This document shows, piece after piece, positions 1 through 9,430 of a stretch of 64,000 bases of DNA (its first letter is position 1; every line of letters starts with the position of its first letter). Source of the stretch: Eutreptiella sp. 'Long Island Sound 2002' (taxonomy: Eukaryota; Euglenozoa; Euglenophyceae; Eutreptiales; Eutreptiaceae); NCBI GenBank assembly GCA_964036045.1, contig OZ038386.1, positions 17,806,329-17,870,328 of the forward strand, read 5' to 3'. Under the pieces are notes generated by a model. That model worked only from the letters and a program-made list of their open reading frames with translations. It searched no databases and was not told where the DNA came from. Both the position numbers and the translations under genes were made by a program.

Positions 1-1763
1 TCCATGATGTCAGCATGAAGGCGCGTTCGTCCATCGACAACTGCAGCGTGGATACCACCCATGCGCGACGAAAGGCCTCTTGCAATGCTGGTGCAAAGGC
101 CTGTTCTATTGTCAGCCCCCATCCCTGGTCATCTTGATGGTGTCGTATATTCCCTAAGCGTACCCCAAGATACTTGACGAAGTTTTTGACGTCCACCCCA
201 ATGTCTCCAAAGCACCTCGCCCACTCCATTCCCCCACAGTTGCGAACTATCGCTGCCGTTTTGTTCAAGTTGACCTTCAGTCCAGAAAACTGTCCAAAGC
301 AGGACACCACTTTCCATATTTTCCCCAGCAGCTGTGGATTGGCCTGTCCGTCCAGAAAGATGATGAGGTCATCCGCATACATCATGATAGTCAGTCTTGG
401 ATCTAGGTCTTGTAGCGGGAAGATCACAAAGGACGCCACCAGGGAAAACAGTGCCGGGGAGAGTGGGTCTCCCTGGCGCGTACCCACGCGCGGATGGTGG
501 TAGACCCCTGGGACATATCCCTTACCCACTGAGTACAGATATGGTGCATGCAAAAGATGCAGTATCAGTCGGATGTACAGGAACGGTATGCCCATTAGAC
601 CCAGTGCCGCCGCCACCATCTCGTGAGACATCGTGGGGAACGCATTTTTGAAGTCCACTTACAACGCCGCTCCTTCACGTAAGCCATCCCAGAGAGCCCG
701 TGAACCATAAACATGTTGGAGGATACTTCTGTGACGAAGGAAGCCCGTTTGTTGTGACGGGATGCAGTGGAGAAGCACATCCTCCAACCGGATCTGGAGA
801 ATGTTGGTGAGCCACTTCTGTCGTGTCGTTTGCAGTGCGATTGGTCGGAGAGAGTCTGGTGTTTGCATTGCTTTTGTCTTGGGGATCATTGTCACCACTC
901 CCGATGTCCATGTCTCTAGCATTGTACCCGCGTTGAGAACACGTTTTAGTGACTCATACATTTGCGGTTCGAAAGCTTCTGAGAATCTCTTGAAGAATTT
1001 TGCCGAGAAGCCGTCCAGTCCAGGGGAACTGTTGCTGTTCAACCTCTTGAGAGCTTTGTGAACTATGTCCAGGGAGAGCTACTTGAATAGGAGTCGACCT
1101 GCTTTGCACAGCCGCTGTTCCACTCCTAACGCCTTTAGGTAAGCCACACATTCTTCCTCCGTGGCTCCCGTTGGGGTGGACACTCGGTCCCAGTGTTCAA
1201 CCAGCTCTTGGGCCACCGTCTTTGCACCGCGTACTATTGTGCCTGCCCGAGACACCAGCTGCTGGAGTTTCTTTCGTTCCTGCAGCTCCCTCATCAGCCG
1301 GTACAATTCATTTCTTCGCGTTCTCAAATCCCCTTATGTTTCCCCTGACGCAATCACCCCCTTGAGCTTGGAGAGTGTTTCCATGCCCATTCTGTCACGC
1401 TGTGCTTTTTCATACACCCCAACCAGGAGGGTGTAAGCTGTTGCCGCCTCTGTTGCTGCAATTCTCAGAGATGAATGAAACTGGTACACCGCCGGTGTGA
1501 CGGAGTCCCTCGTGGAGACACGTAGGAGCCGTAGAGCTTGAAGTTCAACTGACTGCTTTTTGTTTTTGTGTTCCCTTTGATAATTGACCGCCTTCGTTTG
1601 GATGCAGCCCAGTGCATCTTCCCACCATTGGTCCCCCGTTGAGGTGATAGACTTGAGGGAGGTCTCCAGCTCTTCCATTGCCTCGGATTCTTGGAGGATT
1701 GTCTCTGGACAGTAGAATCTGGGGATCGTGCCCTCCGTTTCGAAGGAGGGGGGCGTGAATTCA
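1..1763 (-). pseudogene. Family A LINE ORF2, linker and reverse transcriptase part
   Basis: Fragments in three frames encode the connector between endonuclease and RT (from 1763 to about 1079) and the start of the RT palm (about 1042 to 1). Visible RT marks are the N-terminal SPGLDGFSAKFF block, the TSGVVTMIPK block, and further on the MYADD-type catalytic box read on the minus strand near 380. RT would copy the element RNA at a nicked target. The fragments are separated by stops and frameshifts near 1330, 1050 and 660, so no RT could be made. At the codon where copy 2 has a nonsense change (its 36,690) this copy still reads Trp. Confidence 0.85.
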
Positions 1764-1771
1764 GCCAGGAT
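1764..1771. repeat. Left 8-bp target-site duplication (GCCAGGAT)
   Basis: GCCAGGAT occurs here and again at 4789-4796, exactly flanking the 3,017-bp element between them. The unoccupied form is present once at the matching place in LINE A copy 2 (about 38,208-38,215). Confidence 0.93.
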
Positions 1772-1804
1772 CAGGGGGGCCGGGATTCTCGGAAATCGGA
1801 TATC
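1772..1804 (+). repeat. Left terminal inverted repeat
   Basis: Begins CAGGGGGG and shares the spaced blocks TTCT, GAAATC and GATA with the reverse complement of the right end, at roughly 80% identity by eye. Confidence 0.85.
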
Positions 1805-2102
1805 ATGCTTAAAAACCCCCCTAGAGCCAAATTTAAAAAAGGGGGGGGTTTTGGGGGGGGGTTTAAGGGGGTTTTTCGCTGCGCGGGGGTATTGTCCGCG
1901 GAAACGGCCCCCCAGCCCCCCAAACCCCCCCCCCCCAATGAAGAACATAGTGTCGGGCACCTCCGAACAGTTGGGTATGCGGCCCAGGTGTGATCCGACA
2001 ATTCGCACCGCCCCTACCAACGTCTATGGTAGGGTTTCATCGGCTTGGGTATTTCCGGCCGTGGGTACCAGAAACCTCGGGACTGTGGGTCTCCAAGGCG
2101 GT

Positions 2103-2226
2103 CATGGGGTTCGAAGTACACCATGGGGTTAGAATTGCAGCATGGGGGTTGACTCGCATCAAGGTCCGTCATGGGGTTCGGAATGCATCATGGGGTTAGA
2201 AATACACCATGGGGTGGGAAATGCGT
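2103..2226. repeat. 19-bp minisatellite near transposon left end
   Basis: Units beginning CATGGGGTT start at 2103, 2122, 2141, 2170, 2189 and 2208. All are 19 bp except the third, which is 29 bp. Repeated subterminal motifs are common transposase-binding arrays in hAT-type elements; that role here is inference. Confidence 0.8.
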
Positions 2227-2429
2227 CAAGGGGAGGGCCTAAAAGAAGGGGTGTGTGTGTGTGACTGTACTGGTCGGCCGACGCAACTCGGGAGGCCCTT
2301 AAGGCTATGGCTGGCCAGGCCTCCCTCCCCGCGCCATTGTGTGGGCCTTCCAGTCCTAGTGTGCATGCAACTACAAGGGAAGGAGAGGGAGAGCGAGGAG
2401 GTGTAGGGGGTGGGGGAGGTATCCGTTTG

Positions 2430-2433
<4 letters not shown>

Positions 2434-2470
<37 letters not shown>
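2434..2470 (+). repeat. (GT)n microsatellite
   Basis: An uninterrupted GT tract of about 37 bp inside the DNA transposon. Unlike the (TG)n tracts at 20, 22, 44, 47 and 48 kb, no family B LINE sequence adjoins it. Confidence 0.95.
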
Positions 2471-2471
<1 letters not shown>

Positions 2472-2506
2472 ATGTAGCTCCGCCTACTTCTTCTGCCCTG
2501 ACGTCT

Positions 2507-4194
2507 TCACCGTGCAACGCTTCTTCGCATTTTGCTTGGTAGCGCTGATGGGCCGCTTGCGCCCTTGCCAGGAACGGCTTTCTTTTGCAGGACAACTTCC
2601 ACCCCGGAAGAAGAGGTGGAAGAGGAAGAAGATGAGGAAGAAGAGGAGCTATTGCCATCCTCGGAAGTTGCGGCACTCTCGTTACCGCTAGACGAATCGT
2701 TATCTGCGGAAGACCTAGATTCCACAGAGCTTGCATCCTCCTCTGTTTTCCAGTCCCAATCGGAGCGTCCAAGAGAGGCTTCAGAGAAGAACGCACTCTC
2801 GTTGTCCACCGCCTTTGCCACTTTCAAAGTGATCTTGGGCTTCATCACCATGGGGATTTTTTGGGCTCGCCCCTTTTTTTCCTAATCGTCCTGCCCAACT
2901 ACAACCCATTCCGTCAAATCAACGGTGTTGGGTGGCACGGTTGGATGGCACCGAGCCAAGTGAGTTTTGATGTTCAAAACCCACGGGATGGCACTGCACC
3001 CGGGAATAGGACATTCACGGGGCATGTTTTCTTTTTTGCGTGTGGCCATTGCGAGCTTCAATGGGCCCACACACGGGCAGGTGCTACTAATTTTCTTGCC
3101 CACAATACTTGTGGTACACGTGCCTGTTGTGCGTCCACAAAAACCACAAGGTTCGGCCTCACCATGCATCCTTGGGTCCGTTACCACCTCTCCTTTCTGC
3201 AAGTGCACTGCCACATGATGACGCATCCTTGCCAAAGCAACGGCCACTCCACAAAACAAACAAAATTATGTTGCTTCCGCGGGCCGCACGCTAGTATGTG
3301 CCACACCAGCGTATGGCTCTGCACGCAACTGAGGACAATTGGGTACCTGTGCAGTTTTCACAAAGGCAGACAGGGTGCCCACTGGAATCAGCCAACGACC
3401 ATCGGCATCCATTTGGGCATCCAAAAAAACCACATGCCCACTCCGAAACTCACATTCCGGACCAAACCGCCCGTCCACCGCAACAAGGTTGGATCAATGG
3501 TCATGGCGACAAAAGGCAAAAATTGACCCGTTACGGGGATGGCATGTCCCGTCGCAAGCGCCTCCTTTGTGGTACCATAAACCCGTGCACCGTCAACGGT
3601 GCACCATGAAAAACTAAATGTGCCCACGGAACACGTCCGGTGCGAGCCCCATATGAAGGTCACAAGTGCAAGAAAGATAGCACCCACTGTGACCGCGTCC
3701 TCATCAAAATTGCAATTATCAGACAATGCAACATTGTTTACATTCGTGGGGGTTTGACCAAACCGGGCGGTTTGTGCCGTGCGCCGCAGCCGATCGGTTG
3801 ACGCATGTTCAACGTTGCCGTTGAAATACTCATTGACAAATTGTGCAATATGCACGGTGTGTCCATTGGCGCATGTGACATAGGCTCGATTTCGGTCATA
3901 ACTATGACAACGCAGCCACGATTCCAGGGAACAAGCATCGGTAGGATCGCTATCCTCCATTCCTTTGGTGTCCGGGGCGGTCCCCAAACATTCGTCTTCT
4001 TTGTCCAAGACAAGGGGTGCACCACATGGTTTCAAAAGGGTTGCACCGCCGGGGTAAAGAGATTCCAAGACATTGTGCGCAGATGAGCCGCAACAAGTCT
4101 TTGTCACCTGCAACTTGTTGACAAGGGTCACAAGGACCTTCATTTTCCCTCTAGCCGCTACAACGTTGTGACCGCACACCCTCTGTGCCAGCAA
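2507..4194 (-). pseudogene. Broken zinc-finger ORF carried by the DNA transposon
   Basis: Four minus-strand pieces (3388-4194, 3264-3478, 2882-3259, 2507-2851) read as one decayed protein. The first is Cys-containing and without recognised motif. After an in-frame TAA near 3264 comes a classical C2H2 finger (CLFCG followed by HHVAVH spacing), then a CGFCG...C Cys cluster, then a second C2H2-like finger (CPIPGC followed by HLARCH). The last piece is acidic with a run of serines. Paired fingers of this kind, with an acidic Ser-rich tail, are common in transposon-encoded proteins, but I do not see a DDE or hAT dimerisation domain. It could be an accessory DNA-binding ORF or a captured host fragment. 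Frameshifts and stops make it non-functional. Confidence 0.55.
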
Positions 4195-4250
4195 CCCATT
4201 TACGGTTGGTGCTTTCGGTATGCCTCGCGAACGGATACACCAGAGCGGGG

Positions 4251-4590
4251 GGCAAAATCAGAAGTGGCCCACAAGTGGGCAAAGTGGCTACCTCACCCCT
4301 GCCGTATCGGGGATCCCCGCCGCTGCAGAGCGGGGGGCAAAATCAGAAGTGGCCCACAAGTGGGCAAAGTGGCTACCTCACCCCTGCCGTATCGGGGATC
4401 CCCGCCGCTTCAGAGCGGGGGGCAAAATCAGAAGTGGCCCACAAGTGGGCAAAGTGGCTACCTCACCCCTGCCGCCTCGGGGATCCCCGCCGCTTCAAAG
4501 CGGGGGGCAAAATCAGAAATGTCCAAAAAAAGAGCGGAAATGCAACGTCACCCTTGCATTGTGGGGGGTCCCTAGCTAAGGGGACAAAAT
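4251..4590. repeat. 85-bp tandem array, three units plus partial
   Basis: The same 10-mer GGCAAAATCA starts at 4251, 4336, 4421 and 4506, an exact 85-bp period. Each unit contains the palindrome GCCCAC-AA-GTGGGC and a second one, CGGGG-AT-CCCCG. The unit is homologous to the 60.6-kb array, which has the same period. Confidence 0.92.
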
Positions 4591-4756
4591 CAAAAGTGGC
4601 TGAATTGGGAGCAAGGACAAAACTCTGAATGTGCAGTCCAAAAGAACAACACCGGAAAAAAAATCGCACAAATGATGTGTGTGCGTCAAAAAACACCCTT
4701 AAAACCCCCCCCTCGAACCATTTTTAAAAAAGGGGGGGGGGTTTCAAAACCCCCAC

Positions 4757-4788
4757 GGTATCGGATTTCTCAGAAACCCCCCCCCCTG
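4757..4788 (-). repeat. Right terminal inverted repeat
   Basis: Reverse complement begins CAGGGGGGGGGG and then matches the left end through TTTCT, GAAATC and GATA. It is followed directly by the second GCCAGGAT at 4789-4796. Confidence 0.85.
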
Positions 4789-4796
4789 GCCAGGAT

Positions 4797-5616
4797 TGCC
4801 TTGTGGTCTGAGTTGGCAGCAAACATGGGGTACACGCTGGTCGCCAAGCTCAACAATTCTGACGTTGTATGGATGCGGTCGATGCGGCGTAATCTCCGTG
4901 GATCGAGCTGTTCTCCTTCCCGAGGGTAGCCGTACGTGAAGCCCGTTGGACACAATGACTCTTTGTCCTTGATATCCGTCAGAGTGGGACAATGGATGTC
5001 CACCCAAACGTCATGCAGACCCGCTTTCGCCAAGGTTGCGACCTCTTGCCCCCGGGCACGTAAAGACGTGGCATGCTCAAACTCTGGGGGCGCAAAGGCG
5101 TCCCTATGTTTCACTACCAAACTGTTGTGATCTGCACATAGTATCAGGTTCGGTCCGTGCAACTCCTTAGCGATGTCTTTCCATTGCGACTGTCGTCGCG
5201 TGTGTTTGTGATGGAAATGGACCACCACTAGAGTGATCTCCAGTGGACCACTCGACAAGGAGGCTTTCGGCGCCCTGGGAGACAAGAACTTCATTGATTG
5301 TAAGGTCCATTTGGATGTTTTCCATGCCAATGCCACTCCTCCCCGTCCTTCTTCATGGAGTGGCCCGTCCAAGCCATACCCGTACTTTGATAGGCACCGC
5401 GTGCCCACCTGACGATCCTCTGCCGTGACGAAGTGGGGCTCACGGATGTGATTGGATGGCGAAGAAATCCACCTCCATGGACCGAAGTAGTGACCCTAGG
5501 GCCACTATTCGAGTTTGCTTTCCCTTTCTCATGGTTACTTTTGTTTGAAATCCATTGACATTTTGGGACAAAACTCTAAGCGTGCTGCTCAGAGGGATGC
5601 TTGATGCGGACGTCAT
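4797..5616 (-). pseudogene. Family A LINE ORF2, endonuclease part (copy 1)
   Basis: Encodes an AP-type (exonuclease-endonuclease-phosphatase fold) endonuclease that would nick the target for reverse transcription. The continuous piece 4797-5408 keeps the ADHN box, the RRIDRIH box and the SDH box. The ORF2 ATG at 5614-5616 overlaps the ORF1 stop (ATGA). A 10-bp insertion near 5,445 relative to copy 2 breaks the frame between the start and the GRGGVALAW region. The coding frame is cut at 4796 by the transposon insertion and continues at 1763. Confidence 0.88.
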
Positions 5617-7155
5617 CTTGCCACTCCATTGGACGACAAAGCCTCATCCTCCTTCAAGTCCCGTTTGCGTTTGAGGGAGCTGATGACCTTGTCGACTTGA
5701 TCGTCCAATTCCATTACCTTAGCCATTTCACCCGCCGTGATTAGGCCTTACTTGCGTGTCTTGGCGTCATCTGTGTTCCTGGGCCGGTCTGTGATACGCT
5801 TTTTGCGCGCCTCATAGTCCGCCTCGGAGATCACGCTGTGACACACTTTCCCCGGTCAGTCGCCATATGGCCGTGCGGATCTCCCCAACACTCCACCTGA
5901 CACGGTCCGCGATGTACCGACATTGCACCTAGGGAGCAAGAGCCTCAGTCAAATCCGAGAGATACCACCAGGGTGCCACATCCAGGATGTACACTGTGCC
6001 CACCAGTTCCTTCTTCCACGTCCACGGGACAGTGGGCTTGGAGATGATGTCTCGGTCGAGGAACTGTCCTGTCTTTAGGTCCTTGAAAACAGCCGCCACC
6101 AGCTCACGATACCTTGTCTTCAGCAGCGAGTGCCCAGTTTCTGTGAGACCCGGCAGTAGCTTACTTGGGCCCAACACATGGATTTTCACCGGTGACTGCG
6201 CTTTCAAGACGCCTGGGATCGTCCAGAACATTGCGAGAACTGAGGCATACAGCATGGGCGACCATGTTTCCTTGTGTGTCTTCTTTATCCAGACCTCATA
6301 GACAGCAGACATGTTTGCCAAGTTGGCCCCACGATACCATTCCACTGGCTGAATCTGAAACCTTGGCTTGGATCCGAATTGTGAAACCACGGTATTCACT
6401 TGTTCCTCATTCAACTCCGTGAAAAACAACTTTGAGTTCCGTGGGTCTATTCCCGGAAAGAGATGGACTTCATCAGAGTTCAGGCCGATAGACCCCAACA
6501 GACCATTGATCAGGTCATTGTGGACCTGGATGGCGTACTGATTGTCCCGCACATCTGGCTCATGGAACACCGCTTTATCAACCTCTGCCCCAGGTGTCAT
6601 AAGTCGCAGGAGCTTGTAGGTTGGGGGCGGCGACAGGTTCCTGGAGTCCCTTGTGCTGCTCGCAATCCAGACATCAAATCGACCATGTGTGCGTATGTGC
6701 ATCAGAGACCTGTATGCCATTTGCAGCTTGTCGCACCCGAATGGCAGGTTGGAATTGAGGGCGAGTGCCCGATTGAGAAACGATGGCTTATCATCATCAT
6801 CGCTGACAGGTTCAAGCAGGATAGCAACAAAGCGGCCCAGCATGGGTAAATCAGTAAGCAGCCTCTTAATTGCATTTTGGATTTTTTCATACTCTTTCAT
6901 TTCCCCAACGAGCACTACGTTGGGGCGACTGCCGTAAAGAACGGCGGCTAGTTTTTCGGATGAGTCGCAGTCCTTGAAGAGGTCGAATGACAGGGAGGCA
7001 GCCTCTGTAACTCCACTCTTCAGCACCACTTCGTCCTGGATGATGTATTCGGCGTCATCGATGGCTGCCAAACATGCCAATTGGCCAGCGTCGGCAGGGA
7101 CGGTGACCTCATCGCCTGGCGTGGCCAGACGGGCTTGGGTGTCCCGGACACTCAT
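5613..7155 (-). pseudogene. Family A LINE ORF1 (copy 1)
   Basis: Starts MSVRDTQARL and stays open for 408 codons to a stop at 5929. Relative to copy 2 it has lost about 48 bp near 5,845, and the remaining C-terminal part (basic, RKRRI and LKRKRD-like clusters) follows to the TGA that overlaps the ORF2 ATG. No CCHC knuckles are visible. A block reading KLFFTELNEEQVNTVV could be an RRM-like helix region, but I would not assert it. ORF1 proteins of LINEs normally bind element RNA. Non-functional here. Confidence 0.82.
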
Positions 7156-7283
7156 GCGGTCAGGGGACAGGGAGGTGACGTCGGTGGCAGGTTGTCAAGG
7201 CCCAGGGGCCCGGGCAAGCATGGACAAAAAGACACCGAAAAAAAAATAGACACCCAGAAAGTGTCAGAAAGTGATGTGCTGGG

Positions 7284-7355
7284 GGCCATGAGGCAACGAA
7301 AACTGGGCTCGCATACGCCCCCGTGTCACAGGCGCATGGTCATAACCACATTGTT
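7284..7355 (+). repeat. 72-bp dispersed element, copy 1 of 4
   Basis: Starts GGCCATGAGGCAACG and ends CCACATTGTT. Near-identical or related copies lie at 29,440-29,513, 32,355-32,426 and 42,283-42,354, all on the same strand and of almost equal length. The ends can pair as a 7-bp stem with G-U pairs and one mismatch (GGCCATG with CATTGTT), and CCCGTG...CGGG forms an internal hairpin in the 32.4-kb copy. It may be tRNA-derived, but A and B boxes are poor. Confidence 0.8.
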
Positions 7356-8905
7356 GAGGTTCAGATGTGCTCGGGGGGGGGAGGGGGGGGGGCTAGCACA
7401 CTGCTAAACTGTGCCCTCAACAACCCTCGTTGGCAAGTGCCATGCCTTTCGGCGCTAGTAAAACTCACATATACTTGTAATGGTGTTGCCTTTCGCAAAA
7501 ACTTTTGCTTTCCTTTCTAAGTATGTAGAAGGGCAAATGGCCTCCCATGGATGGGCAGTGGAATTGTTATACACGAATGCGGTGGGAGAGTTGGAGCAAG
7601 GGCATCCTAGGGCATCAAAGGTGGAAGATGGACCATCCAAGATAAAGAAAAGGTTGTGAGTGATAGGGCGCGTTTTGGTGTTCTGGCAGAGCGTGCATAT
7701 GACAGGGAGAAATTGGGGCTTTTTGCTACAAATGGCATTATTCTTGCCTATACAAACCATACTACACGCCCACAATGTTGGACAACCTCAAAAGGAATCT
7801 CCAACTCTGCTATTTTTTTTTGTTCAGTGTTCGACACCATTGGCAAGTGTTCGAGATTGTTTGGCGCTTTAGACACATGGTCCGAGACAGTACATTACCG
7901 TTCCCTATTTCCTACCCGCCTTCCTCGCAGACTCCAACTCTACTATGTATGACCTAAAGACATAGAACAAATTCAATCCACAGCACACCCAGCACCGTGC
8001 CCGAAATTGCACATCCTTGACTCAACGCAGCACATGCATCAGACTTCAAGATGAAGGATAGATTATTGGTAGCGTCAATAGTGTCGTTGCACCTACAAGT
8101 TTCAACGTTGTACTCCACGATCGCCCAAGAAAGTAGTAGTGCTAGTCGAGTATCGCAAAATTGGCAGGGTTGCCAATCAAAACAGGGTTCACGTTGTTCA
8201 AGCGCATGGTGTTGTCCACGGGGATCAATGGTTGGTTTCGATTGGCTGAATGTCCCCGCCATTGACACTTTCCACCATTAGTCGAGTGGTTCTTGCACAT
8301 CATTCACGTGTCCCCTTATTGGTTGGTGTAGTGTTGTGTGTGGGAACGAGGGACAATATGGCATTGCCATTAGTAAAACCCTCCTGTGCGGTGGCAGCCA
8401 AGGCCTCTTGGGTTTCCTTTAGTTGCATTGGGGATGGCATGACTCCAATGAGGGTACAGCTTGGGTGCACAACTTGGGTTGGCTTGCACATGTGAACCTC
8501 GCTACGCACTCTCTAGTATGGGAGTGTTTTATTGTCTAGATCAAGGTGGGTTGGCCCACCCTGTTCATCATACGGTACTCGAGGCAATGTCTCAGAATCA
8601 AGGTTCAAAGGTGTCTAGCACTGCGATGAGTACTTATGCCGTGCACACACACTGCGCTACTTTTGCAACGAGCCCACCCAAAATGGCCCCTTCAGGAGAG
8701 CAAACCAATAGGGGGAATCTTTGCACTGCACGCGCACTTTGCCACCCCGTCCCCCCCCGGGTAACATTCTGGCCAGAGTTTTGGTGGATGCAGATTGTTG
8801 GAAAGGTGTTCTGTGCGGCGCCCAGGGGGATGACGCCGCAGACGCGCTCGATCTCTGCGGCGCTGTCGTAGTCGCGGACGCTGGCCTCCCAGTCGCCGCC
8901 CTGCG
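7356..8905. other. Gene-poor stretch of old dispersed repeats
   Basis: No intact gene seen. A block at about 7,690-7,790 matches 10,090-10,195 and both read WxCSMVCIGKN and SKKPQFLPV on the minus strand, so it may be an old coding remnant. About 7,820-7,925 resembles 23,310-23,415. About 8,222-8,340 resembles 41,759-41,885. A mixed poly(G) stretch lies near 7,371-7,392. Confidence 0.6.
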
Positions 8906-9012
8906 CGCTACTTTTAGACTATGTTCCCCCCGAAGAGCCCCCAAGCAAACCCCTTGGAAACGCCCGTAGAATTAGGTGACCCAAACTGCCCCAGCTCAAG
9001 AAAGCTGCAAAC
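8906..9012 (+). repeat. ~100-bp dispersed repeat
   Basis: The block starting at GCTACTTTTAGACTATGTTC and passing CCGAAGAGCCCC and AATTAGGTGACCCAAACTGC recurs almost unchanged at 61,225-61,335. Its first half recurs inside the inverted-repeat arms near 12,350-12,415 (minus) and 14,550-14,620 (plus). Confidence 0.85.
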
Positions 9013-9361
9013 TACCTTCCCTTCACATAACACACATCATGCACAACTGAAAAGACCATGAACAGGCGTGGGTTGCACGATTTTTAGCGATGGATGTTGG
9101 GTTGGGGTAAACTTGCATGTAACTTGATCCATGAATGCCCTTTCCCTTACGTACATGGTACCCACACGAGCCTTAATTGCGTCCTTGTGTCGGATAATCC
9201 GACTTGCTTCAATACTTCCACTTCCCAAAGGAATCTTTGGCCGTCCGATGCGTGCTTGTCCCCCTGAGTGGAAATGGCTCTTCGCCACTCTGCACAAATA
9301 TAATGTAAAGCATAAACACAATCAAGGCAAGAGAGTCGCAAACGGCATTGCGTGTAGTACA

Positions 9362-9430
9362 GAGGGCGGAAATGCTACGTCACCCCTGCATTTTCGGGGA
9401 TCCCCAAACAAAAGGGGGCAACATCAGAAG
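9362..9430 (+). repeat. Single unit of the 85-bp repeat family
   Basis: Reads GGCGGAAATGCTACGTCACC, then CTGCATTTTCGGGGATCCCC, then a CATCAGAAG stretch, as in the 59.4 and 60.6 kb arrays. Confidence 0.8.

Larger units (their letters stand above)
1772..4788. mobile_element. DNA transposon with CAGGG termini, hAT-like, nested in LINE A
   Basis: A 3,017-bp insertion bounded by imperfect inverted repeats of about 32 bp (1772-1804 and 4757-4788), both starting CAGGGGGG, and by an 8-bp direct duplication. An 8-bp duplication plus CAGGG termini fits the hAT superfamily; other superfamilies with 8-bp duplications (for example Zisupton-like or P) are not excluded because no catalytic transposase domain is recognisable. 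Inside are a 19-bp minisatellite, a (GT)n tract, a broken zinc-finger ORF and an 85-bp tandem array near the right end. Long C and G runs lie just inside both ends. It inserted after LINE copy 1 was already in place. Confidence 0.85.
1..7262 (-). mobile_element. Family A LINE, copy 1 (degenerate, cut by window edge)
   Basis: A minus-strand non-LTR retrotransposon with a two-ORF layout: ORF1 at 5613-7155, then ORF2 with endonuclease at 4797-5616 and reverse transcriptase from 1763 down to base 1. It aligns almost end to end with the copy at 34.2-40.7 kb; base 1 here corresponds to about 36,470 there, so the RT thumb, zinc-binding and RNase H parts lie outside the window. Both copies share a 5' boundary just after an A-rich stretch near 7,262 and 40,727. 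By eye the two agree at roughly nine bases in ten. This copy is dead: ORF1 has a deletion and a stop, the endonuclease has a 10-bp insertion near 5,445, the RT is split by frameshifts, and a DNA transposon sits in ORF2. Confidence 0.9.

Noticed and set aside
2434-2470. A fourth family B insertion at this (GT)n tract
   Set aside because: Flanking sequence belongs to the DNA transposon and has no family B similarity.
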